A stretch of 64,000 bases of DNA, from assembly GCF_026153355.1 (NCBI RefSeq), contig NZ_CP110636.1:868001-932000 (forward strand), read 5' to 3'. The notes below the pieces were generated by a model that was not told the DNA's origin, did not search any database, and saw nothing but the letters and a program-made list of their open reading frames with translations. Positions 8,322 to 19,517 of the stretch are shown here, one piece after another (the first letter of the stretch is position 1; each line of letters opens with the position of its first letter). Source of the DNA: Streptomyces endophytica (GTDB lineage Bacteria; Actinomycetota; Actinomycetes; Streptomycetales; Streptomycetaceae). The position numbers and the translations under genes are program-made.

Positions 8322-10121
8322 ATGAACGCACTTTCTACGCGCAGAGCACGCGCGGCGATCGTGGCCCTCGCGGCCGGATCGCTCGCGCTCACCGGCTGCA
8401 GCGGCGGCAGCAACAACAACAAGGACAAGGCGCAGACCGACGCGGACGCCGCGGCCCAGGCCAAGACGATCCCGATGGGCACCGCCGCCGACTCCACCGG
8501 CCCGGCCGTCGCCGTCAAGGGTGCCCGCAACGGCGGCACCATCCGCGTGTACCAGCGTGACAGCTACAACCACCTGGACCCGGGTCAGATGTACGTCAGC
8601 GACATGAAGGCGCTGTCGCAGCTGATCTTCCGCGGGCTGACCGCCTTCAAGCAGGACGACAAGGGCAACGCCAAGGTCGTCGGTGACCTCGCCACCGACG
8701 CCGGCCAGATGTCCGACGGCGGCAAGACCTGGAAGTACACGCTCAAGGACGGCATCAAGTTCGAGGACGGCAAGCCGATCACCTCGAAGGACATCCGCCA
8801 CTCCATAGAGCGTCTGTACGCCAAGTTCATCACCGACGGCCCGACCTACGTCCAGACCTGGCTGTCGGGCGCCGGCACCACCTACCGCAAGGCGCTGCCG
8901 GACGGTCCGTACAAGGGCGACCACCTGCCCAAGAGCGTCCTGGACACGCCGGACGACAAGACCGTCATCTTCCACTTCAAGAAGCCGCAGTCGCAGCTGC
9001 CGTACGCGCTGACGATGCCCGGCTACAGCGTGGTCCCGGACAGCGCCAAGGACACCAAGGACGCCTACGACGTGGCGCCGGTGTGCTCCGGTCCGTACAA
9101 GATCGCGTCGTTCAAGTCCGGCAAGTCCATGCAGCTGGTGCGCAACAAGAACTGGGACGGGAAGACCGACCCGGTCCACCACCAGTACCCGGACGGCTTC
9201 AACATCACCTTCAACCACCAGGCGTCGGACTCCACCAAGCGCCTGATGGCCGACCAGGGTGAGGCCAAGAACGCGGTGAGCTTCACCAACGCGGTGGACC
9301 CCACGCTGACCAAGGACGTGCTGAACAACGCCAGCGCCAGCAAGCGCATGGTGCAGGGCTACCAGCCCTACGTCTGGCAGATGAACTTCAACATGGACCG
9401 CCTGAAGGACAAGCGGATCCGTGACGCGATCACCTACGCGCTGCCGGACCAGCAGCTCGTCCGCCTCAACGGCGGCAGCTACGGCGGTGAGATCGCCGGC
9501 GGTCTGCTCGCCCCGACCGTCGCGGGCTACAAGAAGGGCTACGACCCCTACGGCAAGCTCTCGCACCCCAACGGTGAGCCGGAGAAGGCCAAGAAGCTCC
9601 TCAAGGAGGCCGGCAAGACGGGCATGAAGCTCGTCTACGCCTACTCCAACACCGAGTCCCGCCAGAAGGAAGCCGTCGCCATCGAGGACGCGCTGACCAA
9701 GGCCGGCTTCAACGTGCAGAAGAAGGAGGTCGACGCGGCCTCCTGGTACGAGCAGATGGGCAAGGTCGACAACGGCTTCGACATCTACATGACCGGCTGG
9801 GGCCAGGACTGGCCGGACGCCTCGACCGTGATCCCGCCGTCGTACGACGGCACCACGATCCAGGACGGCGCCTCGAACTACTCCCACGTCAACGACAAGC
9901 ACGTGAACTCCGAGATCGCCCGCATCTCCGAGATCACCGACGTCAAGAAGGCGACCGAGGAGTGGCAGAAGCTGCACCAGTACATCGTGGAGAAGGTCAA
10001 CCCGGCCGCGCCGGCCTTCTACACCAAGGTGCTCCAGCTGTACGGCTCGAACGTCGGTGGCATCCGCTACAACCTGGATGTCAGCTACCTCGACCCGAAC
10101 ACGCTGTTCCTGAAGAAGTAA
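8322..10121 (+). CDS. Oligopeptide-binding lipoprotein (SBP family 5, BldKB-like)
   Basis: 599 residues. A lipoprotein signal peptide with Arg-rich n-region ends in the lipobox LTGC, so Cys26 should be lipidated. An Asn/Lys/Asp-rich linker follows, and then the family-5 solute-binding fold (about residues 65-599) with typical phrases such as TWKYTLKDGIKFEDGKPI. The length matches my recollection of BldKB (about 600). It is membrane-anchored outside the cell and delivers oligopeptides to the two permeases encoded on either side. A strong hairpin follows in the gap before the next permease and may raise its level over the other subunits. Confidence 0.9.
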   Translation: MNALSTRRARAAIVALAAGSLALTGCSGGSNNNKDKAQTDADAAAQAKTIPMGTAADSTGPAVAVKGARNGGTIRVYQRDSYNHLDPGQMYVSDMKALSQLIFRGLTAFKQDDKGNAKVVGDLATDAGQMSDGGKTWKYTLKDGIKFEDGKPITSKDIRHSIERLYAKFITDGPTYVQTWLSGAGTTYRKALPDGPYKGDHLPKSVLDTPDDKTVIFHFKKPQSQLPYALTMPGYSVVPDSAKDTKDAYDVAPVCSGPYKIASFKSGKSMQLVRNKNWDGKTDPVHHQYPDGFNITFNHQASDSTKRLMADQGEAKNAVSFTNAVDPTLTKDVLNNASASKRMVQGYQPYVWQMNFNMDRLKDKRIRDAITYALPDQQLVRLNGGSYGGEIAGGLLAPTVAGYKKGYDPYGKLSHPNGEPEKAKKLLKEAGKTGMKLVYAYSNTESRQKEAVAIEDALTKAGFNVQKKEVDAASWYEQMGKVDNGFDIYMTGWGQDWPDASTVIPPSYDGTTIQDGASNYSHVNDKHVNSEIARISEITDVKKATEEWQKLHQYIVEKVNPAAPAFYTKVLQLYGSNVGGIRYNLDVSYLDPNTLFLKK

Positions 10122-10128
10122 CAGGAGT

Positions 10129-10147
10129 GATTGCCCTGCAGGCAATC
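10129..10147 (+). repeat. Short inverted repeat after the binding-protein gene
   Basis: GATTGCC and GGCAATC are separated by five bases, just after the stop codon of the binding-protein gene. The arms match perfectly over seven bases. It precedes a larger hairpin at 10161-10204. Confidence 0.55.
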
Positions 10148-10160
10148 GCCTGACGAAGGC

Positions 10161-10204
10161 ACTCCGGAGAGCGCGCACACGGCGGAACGCGCGCCCTCCG
10201 GGGT
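10161..10204 (+). terminator. Intra-operon hairpin (attenuator or mRNA stabiliser)
   Basis: The arms CCGGAG-A-GCGCGC and GCGCGC-C-CTCCGG pair with one A/C mismatch across an 11-12-base loop, and pairing extends to 10161 and 10204 with one G-U pair. No T-run follows. It lies between the binding-protein and permease genes of one operon, where partial termination or 3'-end protection would favour the binding protein. Confidence 0.65.
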
Positions 10205-10262
10205 CTTCGTCCGCCACCCCTCACGCCCACTGCCGCCGCCGTCCTGAGAGCAGCGAACTGCC

Positions 10263-11234
10263 ATGCTTCAATTCCTACTTCGCCGGACGTTCGGCGCTGT
10301 TGTCATCCTCGTCCTGCTCAGTGCCTTCACCTTTTTCGTGTTCTTCGGCGCCGGTGACCCGGCGGCGATGTCCTGCGGCAAGAACTGCACCGCGGACAAC
10401 ATCGCGCTGATCCACCAGAACCTCGGCCTCGACAAGCCGCTGACCACCCAGTACTGGGACTGGCTGGTCGGCATCTTCGCCGGCCGGGACTACTCCATCG
10501 GCCACTGCAGCGCCCCCTGCTTCGGCTACTCCTTCGCCACCAAGCAGGACGTCTGGTCCACCCTGATCGACCGGCTCCCCACCACCGCCTCGCTGGCCAT
10601 CGGCGGTGCCGCGGTGTTCCTGACCGTCGGTCTGGGCACCGGCCTGCTCGCCGCCTACAAGCGCGGCTCGCTGATCGACAAGGTGCTCACCTCGATCTCG
10701 ATGGTGCTGAGCTCGGCGCAGATCTACATCCTCGGCCCGATCGCGCTCGGTCTGTTCGTGTACAGCGGCCTCATGGACTCGCCCAAGTACGTGAACTTCA
10801 CCTCGGACCCCGCCGGCTGGTTCATGGGCCTGCTGCTCCCGTGGGTCGTGATGGCGACCATCTTCACCGCGCAGTACACCCGTATGTCCCGCTCGACGAT
10901 GATCGAGCAGCTGCAGGAGGAACACGTCCGGACGGCCAAGGCCAAGGGCATGTCCAGCAGTTACGTCTTCCTGCGCTACGCCTGGCGCGGTTCGCTGATC
11001 CCGATCGTGACGATCCTCGGCATGGACCTCAGCTCGCTGTTCGGCGGCGCGATGATCACCGAGTTCACCTTCCAGCTGGCCGGCGTCGGCCGGCTCGCGA
11101 TCGACTCCGTCATCACCCTTGATCTGCCCATGGTCCTGGGCGTGCTGGTCTTCAGCGCCGCCCTGATCCTGGTGTTCAACATCATCGTGGATGCGACGTA
11201 CGCCTTCATCGACCCGCGCGTGCGCCTGTCCTAG
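10263..11234 (+). CDS. Oligopeptide ABC transporter permease (DppB/OppB type, BldKC-like)
   Basis: 323 residues. The N-terminal span (about 9-29) is followed by a long external loop, then the BPD-transport domain with five spans. The EAA-type loop with EEHVRTAKAKGMSSSYVFLR is near residues 219-238. The external loop holds four cysteines, two in SCGKNC (near 39-44) and two in GHCSAPC (near 79-86), not seen in the equivalent permease of the neighbouring minus-strand system. They could form disulphides. It is separated from the binding-protein gene by 141 bases containing a hairpin, and from the next ATPase gene by only 11. Confidence 0.88.
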   Translation: MLQFLLRRTFGAVVILVLLSAFTFFVFFGAGDPAAMSCGKNCTADNIALIHQNLGLDKPLTTQYWDWLVGIFAGRDYSIGHCSAPCFGYSFATKQDVWSTLIDRLPTTASLAIGGAAVFLTVGLGTGLLAAYKRGSLIDKVLTSISMVLSSAQIYILGPIALGLFVYSGLMDSPKYVNFTSDPAGWFMGLLLPWVVMATIFTAQYTRMSRSTMIEQLQEEHVRTAKAKGMSSSYVFLRYAWRGSLIPIVTILGMDLSSLFGGAMITEFTFQLAGVGRLAIDSVITLDLPMVLGVLVFSAALILVFNIIVDATYAFIDPRVRLS

Positions 11235-11245
11235 GAGAGCCTGAA

Positions 11246-12307
11246 GTGACCACACTCACCAAGACCGAAGGCACCACCGTGCCGGCCGGGTCCGACCCCT
11301 TCCTGTCCGTCCGTGATCTGCACGTGCGGTTCTCCACCGAGGACGGCATCGTCAAGGCGGTCGACGGTCTCTCCTTCGATCTGGAACGCGGCGAAACGCT
11401 CGGAATCGTCGGCGAGTCGGGCTCCGGCAAGTCGGTGACCAACCTGGCGATCCTGGGCCTGCACAACCCCAAGGCCACCGAGATCGGTGGCGAGATCATG
11501 CTGGACGGCCAGGAGCTGACCGGGGCCAAGGAGCGGACCCTGGAGAAGCTCCGCGGCAACAAGATGGCGATGATCTTCCAGGACGCGCTGACCGCGCTGT
11601 CGCCGTACTACACGGTCGGCCGGCAGATCGCCGAGCCGTTCATGAAGCACACCGGCGCCAGCAAGCGCGAGGGCCGGCAGCGCGCCATCGAGATGCTGAC
11701 CAAGGTCGGCATCCCGCAGCCCAACCTGCGGGTGGACGACTACCCGCACCAGTTCTCCGGCGGTATGCGCCAGCGCGCCATGATCGCCATGGCGCTGGTC
11801 TGCAACCCCCAGCTGCTGATCGCCGACGAGCCGACCACCGCCCTCGACGTCACCGTCCAGGCGCAGATCCTCGACCTGCTCAAGGACCTCCAGCAGGAGT
11901 TCGGCTCCGCGATCATCCTGATCACCCACGACCTCGGCGTGGTCGCCAACACGGCGGACAAGCTCCTGGTGATGTACGCGGGCCGGGCGGTCGAGCGGGG
12001 CTCCGTCAAGGAGATCCTCACCGAGCCCCGGCACCCGTACACCTGGGGCCTGCTCAGCTCGATGCCGCGGCTCTCCTCGGACGTCAGCGAGGCACTGCAC
12101 CCGATCCCGGGCTCCCCGCCGAGCCTGCTGAACCCGCCGTCCGGCTGCCCGTTCAACCCCCGCTGCGCCTTCACCGGCGAGGTCGGCGGCAGCAGCTGCA
12201 CCGACGAGCGGCCGCCGCTGGCGCCGGGCCGCGCCGCCGCGTGCCACCTGAGCGCCGAGCAGAAGCAGACCTTCTTCATCGAGCAGATCAAGCCCCGGCT
12301 GGGCTAG
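11246..12307 (+). CDS. Oligopeptide ABC transporter ATPase (DppD/OppD type, BldKD-like)
   Basis: 353 residues from GTG with GGAGAG upstream. Walker A is GESGSGKS, the ABC signature is FSGGMRQR, and Walker B is LLIADEP followed by the D-loop TALD. The H-loop His is in ITHDLG. The C-terminal oligopeptide-transporter extension carries spaced cysteines (CPFNPRC, SSC, ACH). In some DppD proteins such cysteines bind an iron-sulphur cluster. It pairs with the ATPase encoded 12 bases downstream to form the heterodimeric motor of the importer. Confidence 0.92.
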   Translation: MTTLTKTEGTTVPAGSDPFLSVRDLHVRFSTEDGIVKAVDGLSFDLERGETLGIVGESGSGKSVTNLAILGLHNPKATEIGGEIMLDGQELTGAKERTLEKLRGNKMAMIFQDALTALSPYYTVGRQIAEPFMKHTGASKREGRQRAIEMLTKVGIPQPNLRVDDYPHQFSGGMRQRAMIAMALVCNPQLLIADEPTTALDVTVQAQILDLLKDLQQEFGSAIILITHDLGVVANTADKLLVMYAGRAVERGSVKEILTEPRHPYTWGLLSSMPRLSSDVSEALHPIPGSPPSLLNPPSGCPFNPRCAFTGEVGGSSCTDERPPLAPGRAAACHLSAEQKQTFFIEQIKPRLG

Positions 12308-12319
12308 GGAGCGACCACC

Positions 12320-13453
<1,134 letters not shown>

Positions 13454-13471
13454 CGCGGACGCGACGGCCCT

Positions 13472-13510
13472 GCGCCGCCGTGGCGGGAATGATCCCCGCC
13501 ACGGCGGCGC
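13472..13510 (+). terminator. Terminator of the plus-strand peptide transporter operon
   Basis: A perfect 16-base inverted repeat (13472-13487 and 13495-13510, starting GCGCCGCCGTGG) surrounds a seven-base loop, 18 bases after the last stop codon. A short T-rich stretch follows. It also separates the operon from the MerR-type gene. Confidence 0.85.
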
Positions 13511-13537
13511 TGTCGTTTCCACAGGAGGTGGGGGCCG

Positions 13538-13905
13538 ATGCGGATCGGGGAGCTTTCGCAGCGCACGGGCACGCCCCGGCGGCTGTTGCGCTATTACGAG
13601 GAGCAGGGGCTGATCGTCTCGGACCGCTGCGCCAACGGCTACCGCGCCTACGACGAGCCGACCGTCGACCGGGTGCTACAGATCCGGGGCCTGCTGGACG
13701 CCGGGCTGCCGACCCGGATCATCCGGCAGATCCTGCCCTGTCTGAACGGTCCCGGGCGATCCACTTCCCGGACGCGACCCCGGAGATGCTCGCCACGCTG
13801 GAGCACGAGCGGGACCGGATGACCGAACGCATCGAGACCCTGTGCCGCAACCGTGACGCCATCGGCGCGTATCTGGCCGTCGTGCGCGGCGGCGTCCGGG
13901 CCTGA
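13538..13905 (+). CDS. MerR family regulator, reading frame broken once
   Basis: The start is clear: ATG at 13538 after AGGAGGTGGGGG. Residues 1-70 are a MerR winged-helix DNA-binding domain (MRIGELSQRTG, LLRYYEEQGLI, NGYRAY). At about base 13757 (CCCGGGCGATCC) the frame shifts by a missing base. The downstream frame continues as IHFPDATPEMLATLEHERD with a coiled-coil and stops at 13905, giving the expected total of about 122 residues. The short length suggests a small effector region with no metal-binding cysteines. It sits between the 3' ends of two convergent peptide transporter operons, eight bases from the end of the minus-strand one. It may be intact in the living strain. Confidence 0.8.
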
Positions 13906-13913
13906 GGCGCCGG

Positions 13914-14948
13914 CTACTCGCTCGGCACGACGTGCCGTTCCTCCGCGAAGTGGCAGGCCGAGGCGTGGTGTGCCGGTCCGGTCGACTCCCGGAATTCCGG
14001 CGGGACGTCGAGCGGCGGGACGACCTCGGCGCAGCGCTGGCGGGCCTTCCAGCAGCGGGTGCGGAAGGGGCAGCCGGACGGCGGGTCGGCGGGTGAGGGG
14101 ACGTCGCCGCTGAGCAGGATGCGGTCGCGGTGCGCGCGGGCCTCCGGGTCGGGGACCGGGACGGCGGAGAGCAGGGCCTGGGTGTAGGGGTGGGTGGGGT
14201 GGTCGTAGATCTGCTCGTCGGTGCCGGTCTCGGCGATCCGGCCCAGGTACATCACGGCGATCCGGTCGGAGATGTGCCGGACGACGGACAGGTCGTGCGC
14301 GATGAAGACGTAGGAGAGGTCGAACTCGTCCTGCAACTGCTCCAGGAGGTTGACCACTTGGGCCTGGACGGAGACGTCCAGCGCGGAGACCGGTTCGTCG
14401 GCGACGATGATCTCCGGGCGCAGTGCCAGGCCGCGGGCGATGCCGATGCGCTGGCGCTGGCCGCCGGAGAACTGGTGCGGGTAGCGGTTGACGAACTCCG
14501 GGTTGAGCCCGACGACTTCGAGGAGTTCCTGGACCCGCCTGCGGCGGTCTGCCTTGGGGGCGGCCTCCGGGTGGATCTCGTACGGTTCGCCGACGATGTC
14601 GCCGACCGTCATCCGGGGGTTGAGGGAGGTGTAGGGGTCCTGGAAGACCATCTGGATGTTGCGGCGCACGGAGGTGAGGGCGCGGCCGGAGAGGGCGGTG
14701 ATGTCCTCGCCGCGGTAGTGGATCCGGCCGGACGTCGGGCGCTCCAGGCCGACCAGCAGCCGGGCGAGGGTGGACTTCCCGCACCCCGATTCGCCGACCA
14801 CGCCGAGCGTTTCGCCCTTTCGGAGGTCGATGGAGACCCCGTCGACGGCCTTGACCGCGCCGATCTGCTTCCGGAAGAGCACGCCCCGGGTGAGCGGGAA
14901 GTGCTTGACCAGGTCGCGCACTTCGAGGAGGGGTTCACCGGGCGCCAT
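13914..14948 (-). CDS. Oligopeptide ABC transporter ATPase (DppF type), second system
   Basis: 344 residues. Walker A GESGCGKS, signature FSGGQRQR, Walker B IIVADEP-SALD, and a C-terminal domain with [14 protein letters not shown] and ACHF. Its start overlaps the end of the preceding ATPase gene by 14 bases, so the two are translationally coupled. It is the last gene of the minus-strand operon. No terminator hairpin was seen between it and the MerR-type gene, which ends eight bases away on the other strand. Confidence 0.92.
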   Translation of the reverse strand: MAPGEPLLEVRDLVKHFPLTRGVLFRKQIGAVKAVDGVSIDLRKGETLGVVGESGCGKSTLARLLVGLERPTSGRIHYRGEDITALSGRALTSVRRNIQMVFQDPYTSLNPRMTVGDIVGEPYEIHPEAAPKADRRRRVQELLEVVGLNPEFVNRYPHQFSGGQRQRIGIARGLALRPEIIVADEPVSALDVSVQAQVVNLLEQLQDEFDLSYVFIAHDLSVVRHISDRIAVMYLGRIAETGTDEQIYDHPTHPYTQALLSAVPVPDPEARAHRDRILLSGDVPSPADPPSGCPFRTRCWKARQRCAEVVPPLDVPPEFRESTGPAHHASACHFAEERHVVPSE

Positions 14949-15954
14949 CGAGGGTCTCCTTCCAGAAGTGGCAGGCGCTGGCCCGGCCGGGTCCGGCGTC
15001 GTACAGCGGCGGCGGGTCGGTGCGGCAGATGTCCTGGGCCAGCGGGCAGCGCGGGTGGAAGGGGCAGCCCGGCGGGATGGCGGTCAGGCTGGGCGGCAGG
15101 CCCTTGATGGCGTGCAGCCGGCGGCCCTTGTGGTCCAGCCGCGGGATGGACTCCAGCAGGCCGCGGGTGTACGGGTGGGCGGGCGCGCGGTAGAGGGCGT
15201 GGACGGGCGCGGTCTCGACGATCCGGCCCGCGTACATCACCGCGATGGTGTCGGCGACGTCCGCGACCACCCCGAGGTCGTGGGTGATCAGGATCAGTCC
15301 CATGGTGAGCTCGCGCTGCAGCTCGGCGAGCAGGTCCATCACCTGGGCCTGCACGGTGACGTCCAGCGCGGTGGTCGGCTCGTCCGCGATGATCAGGTCC
15401 GGGCCGAGGGCCAGCGCCATGGCGATCATGATGCGCTGGCGCATCCCGCCGGAGAACTGGTGCGGGTAGTCGTCCACCCGCGCCCGGGCGGCGGGGATGC
15501 CGACCCGCTCCATCAGGTCCACGGCCCGGCCGCGGGCCTCCTTGCGGGACGTCCCCTCGTGGACCCGGAACATCTCCGCGAGCTGGGCCCCGACGCTGAG
15601 GACCGGGTTCAGCGCGGACAGCGCGTCCTGGAAGATCATCGCCATCTTGGCGCCGCGGATCCGGCGCCGCTCCTCCCTGCGCAGCGTCAGCAGGTCCCGG
15701 CCGTGGAAGAGCACCTGCCCGCCGGTCACCCGGCCGGGCGGGGAGTCGAGGATGCCCATCACGGCCTGTGCGGTGACGGACTTGCCGGAGCCGGACTCGC
15801 CGAGCACCGCCAGGGTCTCCCCCGCCGCCACGCGGTAGCTGACGCCGTTCACGGCGTGCGCCACCCCGTCCCGGGTCCGGAACTCCACCGTCAGGTCCCG
15901 TACGTCCAGCAGGGCCGTCCCGCCGCCCTCCCCGCCGTGCCCGTCGTTCGTCAT
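14935..15954 (-). CDS. Oligopeptide ABC transporter ATPase (DppD type), second system
   Basis: 339 residues from the ATG at 15954, chosen because GAGGAGACGG lies just upstream. A longer in-frame extension exists but overlaps the permease gene and is not protein-like. Walker A GESGSGKS, signature FSGGMRQR, Walker [12 protein letters not shown]. The C-terminal oligopeptide extension has [14 protein letters not shown] and ACHF. It lies 11 bases after the upstream permease gene. Confidence 0.92.
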   Translation of the reverse strand: MTNDGHGGEGGGTALLDVRDLTVEFRTRDGVAHAVNGVSYRVAAGETLAVLGESGSGKSVTAQAVMGILDSPPGRVTGGQVLFHGRDLLTLRREERRRIRGAKMAMIFQDALSALNPVLSVGAQLAEMFRVHEGTSRKEARGRAVDLMERVGIPAARARVDDYPHQFSGGMRQRIMIAMALALGPDLIIADEPTTALDVTVQAQVMDLLAELQRELTMGLILITHDLGVVADVADTIAVMYAGRIVETAPVHALYRAPAHPYTRGLLESIPRLDHKGRRLHAIKGLPPSLTAIPPGCPFHPRCPLAQDICRTDPPPLYDAGPGRASACHFWKETLDGAR

Positions 15955-15965
15955 CTGCCGTCTCC

Positions 15966-16954
15966 TCAGCGCAACTTGGGGTCGAGGGCGTCGCGCACCG
16001 CGTCGCCGAGCATGATGAAGGCCAGGACGGTGATGCTCAGCGCGCCCGCGGGCCACAGCAGCATGTGCGGGGCGCTGCGGATGTAGGCGGAGGCCGTGGA
16101 GATGTCGATGCCCCAGGAGACGGTCGGCGGCTTCAGGCCCGCGCCCAGATAGGACAGCGTCGCCTCCAGCGCGATGTACGTCCCGAGCGCGATGGTGGCG
16201 ACGACGATGACGGGCGCCACCGCGTTGGGCGCGATGTGCCGCAGCAGCAGCCGCCCGTTGCCGGCGCCGAGTGCCCGCGCGGCCTGGACGTAGTCGTTCT
16301 GCTTCGCGGTGACGACCGAGCCGCGGCGATCCGGGAGACCTGCGGCCAGCCGAGCAGCACGATGAAGCCGACCACCGGCCAGACGGTGGTGCTGGTGACG
16401 ACGGAGAGGAAGACCAGGCCGCCGAGGATCACCGGGATGCCGAAGAAGATGTCGGCGAGCCGGGAGAGCAGGGTGTCGCCCCAGCCGCCGAAGAACCCGG
16501 CCAGCCCGCCGAGCAGGCTGCCGAGCAGGGCCGCGCCGGCGGTGGCGCAGACGCCGACGGTGATGGAGGCCCGGGCGCCGTAGACGACCCGGGTGTAGAC
16601 GTCCCGGCCCTGGGTGTCGAAGCCGAAGGGGTGGCCGGGCTGGGAGCCCTGCTGGGCCTTGGCGAGGTCGGCGCGGTAGGGGTTGCCGGTGGCGATCAGC
16701 TGCGGCCAGATCGCGATGACCACCAGGAAGACGATGACCAGCGCGGAGAGCACGAAGACCGGGTTGCGGCGCAGATCGTGCCAGGCGTCGCTCCACAGGC
16801 TGCGGGGTTTGCCGACGGGGGCGCCGGGCGGGCCGGCGAACGGCGGTGCGGCGGACGGGCGGCGCTCCAGCGACTCCGCCTCGCCGATGGCCAGCGCGGC
16901 GGTACCGCCGTCGCCGTGGCCGATGGCTTCCTTGGGGACGTAGGGATCAGGCAT
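15966..16954 (-). CDS. Oligopeptide ABC transporter permease (DppC type), second system, frame broken once
   Basis: The N-terminal part (from 16954) has a 65-residue hydrophilic leader, then membrane spans beginning FVLSALVIVFLVVIAIW. After SRIA near base 16324 the frame is lost. The adjacent frame continues with GSVVTAKQNDYVQAARALGA, which is the EAA loop, and ends DALDPKLR at 15966. One base is missing in GCCGCGGC, where IARGSVV is expected. Joined, the protein would have about 329 residues, normal for DppC. The start overlaps the upstream permease stop by eight bases. Confidence 0.85.
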
Positions 16955-17870
16955 AGCGGATCCTCGGGTCGAGGACGGCGTACAGCAGGTCGACGAGGAG
17001 GTTGGCGAGCAGGAAGACCAGCACCAGGATCGTCACGAAGCCCACCACGGTCGGCGAGTTCTGCCGCAGGATTCCCTGGTAGAGCTGGAATCCGACGCCG
17101 TGGATGTTGAAGATCCGTTCGGTGACGATCGCGCCGCCCATCAGGGCGCCGATGTCGGTGCCGATGAAGGTGACGACCGGGATCAGCGAATTGCGCAGCA
17201 GGTGCCGGGTGATGACGCGGTGTCGGGGCAGGCCCTTGGCGTGCGCGGTGCGGACGTAGTCGGCGCGGACGTTCTCGGCGATGGAGGTACGGGTCAGCCG
17301 GGTCACGTAGGCGAGCGAGACCAGCGCCAGCACCAGTCCGGGCAGCAGCAGTTCGTTCAGCGGCGCCTCCGGGGCGACGGAGGGCGCCGCCCAGGCCCAC
17401 CGCACACCGAACACGAACTGCAGCAGATAGCCGCTGACGAACGTCGGGACGGAGACCACGATCAGCGACAGCAGCAGCACGCTGGTGTCGGTGCCCCGGC
17501 CGCGCCGCAGCCCGCTGAACACCCCCAGCGTGATGCCCACCAGCATTTCCAGCACGATGGCGACCAGGGTCAGCCGGAGCGTCACGGGGAAGGCGGACGC
17601 CATGAGTTCGGTGACCGACTGCCCGTTGAACGCGGTGCCGAAATTCCCCTGGAAGATCTGGCCCATGTAGTGCAGGTACTGCTTTCCCAGTGGCTGGTCG
17701 AGATAGAGGTCGCGGCGGATCTGCGCGGCGGTGGCGGGGTCCGGTGCCCGGTCGCCGAACATGGCCGCGACCGGATCACCCAGGGCGTACACCATGAAGA
17801 AGATGAGGAAGGTGCTGCCGATGAACACCGGGATCATCTGCAGCAGCCGTCGGACCACATAACGTCCCAT
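16947..17870 (-). CDS. Oligopeptide ABC transporter permease (DppB type), second system
   Basis: 307 residues with the DppB N-terminal span (RRLLQMIPVFIGSTFLIFFM), a short external loop, and five further spans. The EAA loop reads NVRADYVRTAHAKGLPRHRV, near residues 212-231. Unlike the plus-strand DppB-type permease it has no cysteine cluster in the external loop. It is separated by 24 bases from the binding-protein gene upstream. Confidence 0.92.
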   Translation of the reverse strand: MGRYVVRRLLQMIPVFIGSTFLIFFMVYALGDPVAAMFGDRAPDPATAAQIRRDLYLDQPLGKQYLHYMGQIFQGNFGTAFNGQSVTELMASAFPVTLRLTLVAIVLEMLVGITLGVFSGLRRGRGTDTSVLLLSLIVVSVPTFVSGYLLQFVFGVRWAWAAPSVAPEAPLNELLLPGLVLALVSLAYVTRLTRTSIAENVRADYVRTAHAKGLPRHRVITRHLLRNSLIPVVTFIGTDIGALMGGAIVTERIFNIHGVGFQLYQGILRQNSPTVVGFVTILVLVFLLANLLVDLLYAVLDPRIRYA

Positions 17871-17894
17871 ACGCGCCCCGCCTCTCTTTTCCGC

Positions 17895-19517
17895 TCAGTT
17901 GACCGTGATCGCGTTGTAGACCGGCACGCTGAACGGATTCAGCGCGACATGGCTGATCCGTTCCGAATAGCCGCCACTGCCGTTCTGGTACCACAGCGGG
18001 ATCGCCGGCATCTGCTGCGCGAGGATCTTCTCCGCGTCCTGGAACGTCGCCACGGCCTTTGCCCGGTCCGTCGCCGCGTTCGCCGCGTCGACCAGCTTGT
18101 CGAACCGCCGGTCGCTGAACTTTCCGTCGTTGGCGGAGCCGTTGGTGTAATACAACGGCTGCAGGAAGTTCTGGATCAGCGGGTAGTCCATCTGCCAGCC
18201 GGCCCGGAACGGCCCGGTCATCGCCTTCGCCGAAATCTTGTTCCGGAAGTCGGCGAAGGTACCGACCGGATCGCCCACACAGGCCCGGTCGTTGCCCAGC
18301 GTCCGGTTGATGCTGTTGCAGATCGCGTCGATCCAGTCCTTGTGCGACCCGGTGTCCGCGTTGTACGTGAGGGTCATCCGGCCGCCCGGCAGTCCCCCGC
18401 CCTCCTTGATCAGCCGCCGTGCCCCGGCCGGGTCGAACTCGCAGGCCGCACCGCACAGCCCGGCCCGGTAGCCGCCGTCGGCGCCCAGTACGGGCGAGGT
18501 CCAGTCGGTCGCCGGGGTGCGGGTGTTCTCGAAGATCTCCTTCGTGATCTGCTTCCGGTCGATGGCCATCGACAGCCCCCGCCGCACCTTGTCCGACCCC
18601 GGCCGCGACCACTCCTTCCGGTACATCGGAAAGGTGAGCGTCTGAATGATCCCGGCCGGCTGGTTGAGGTATCTCCCGCCCAGATCCGACTTCACGTGCC
18701 GCAATTGCGAGGCCGGCACATCGTCCACGAGATCGAGGTTCCCCGCCTGCAGATCCGTGTACGCGGTGTTGTTGTCCGTGTAGACCCGGAGATCGATCCC
18801 GCCGTTGCGCGCCGGATCACTTCCCGGGTACTTCCCCCATTTCCGCATCCGCATGACGGACCCCTTCTCGTAGGAGTCCACCAGATACGGCCCGTCCCCC
18901 ACCGGTTGGTGCAGCCAGCCGTCATGGTCGGTGAAGAACGCCCGGGGCAGCGGCATGAACGCGGAATAGCCGAGGGTGTCCGGCCAGCTGGAGAATTTCT
19001 GGTTCAGCCGGACGGTGAAGGTCTTGTCGTCCTTGACCACCAGCCCCAACAGCGTCCGGGCGGTGGGCTTCCCGTTCTCCGGATGCACCCGGTCGAAGCC
19101 GTCGATGTACTGGAAGAACGGCGCGTTCTTCTGCTTGTTTCCGATGAACGCCCCGTAATTCCAGGCGTCGACAAAGGACTTGGCGGTGACCTTCTCCCCG
19201 TTGCTGAAGGTCCAGCCCGGTTTCAGGGTCACCGTGAAGTTCTGCGAATCCGGCGTCTCGATCCGCTCCGCGAGCACGTTCTCCGCCGCGCCGGTCTTCG
19301 GGTTGTACCGCTTGAGCCCCCGGAACAGCATCTCCAGGACCTTCCCGCCCTGGACCTCATTGGTGTTCGCCGGCTCCAGCGGGTTCTGCGGATCCCCCCA
19401 GGAAGCACTGACCACACCGGCCTGGCCGGCGCCTCCGCCCCCGCAGGCGGTGGCCGTCAGCGCGACGGCCGCGGCGAGGGCGCAGGCCCCCCACTGCACG
19501 CGCCCGCGTCCGCGCAT
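17895..19517 (-). CDS. Oligopeptide-binding lipoprotein (SBP family 5), second system
   Basis: 540 residues. The signal peptide ends in a TATAC lipobox with Cys25 followed by GGGG. The mature part is an OppA/DppA-like family-5 binding protein, with DPQNPLEPANTNEVQGGKV near the start and FTVTLKPGWTFSNGEKVTA around residue 100. ATG follows GAGGAGGCGTC. It is the first gene of the minus-strand transporter operon (SBP, permease, permease, ATPase, ATPase). The transported peptide is unknown. The protein is only distantly like the binding protein of the plus-strand system, so the two probably take different peptides. Confidence 0.92.
   Translation of the reverse strand: MRGRGRVQWGACALAAAVALTATACGGGGAGQAGVVSASWGDPQNPLEPANTNEVQGGKVLEMLFRGLKRYNPKTGAAENVLAERIETPDSQNFTVTLKPGWTFSNGEKVTAKSFVDAWNYGAFIGNKQKNAPFFQYIDGFDRVHPENGKPTARTLLGLVVKDDKTFTVRLNQKFSSWPDTLGYSAFMPLPRAFFTDHDGWLHQPVGDGPYLVDSYEKGSVMRMRKWGKYPGSDPARNGGIDLRVYTDNNTAYTDLQAGNLDLVDDVPASQLRHVKSDLGGRYLNQPAGIIQTLTFPMYRKEWSRPGSDKVRRGLSMAIDRKQITKEIFENTRTPATDWTSPVLGADGGYRAGLCGAACEFDPAGARRLIKEGGGLPGGRMTLTYNADTGSHKDWIDAICNSINRTLGNDRACVGDPVGTFADFRNKISAKAMTGPFRAGWQMDYPLIQNFLQPLYYTNGSANDGKFSDRRFDKLVDAANAATDRAKAVATFQDAEKILAQQMPAIPLWYQNGSGGYSERISHVALNPFSVPVYNAITVN

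Noticed and set aside
13538..13905. Treating the MerR-type gene as a decayed pseudogene
   Set aside because: Only one base is missing, and both halves are well preserved up to a proper stop codon. The same kind of break affects essential genes in this window, so sequence error is more likely.
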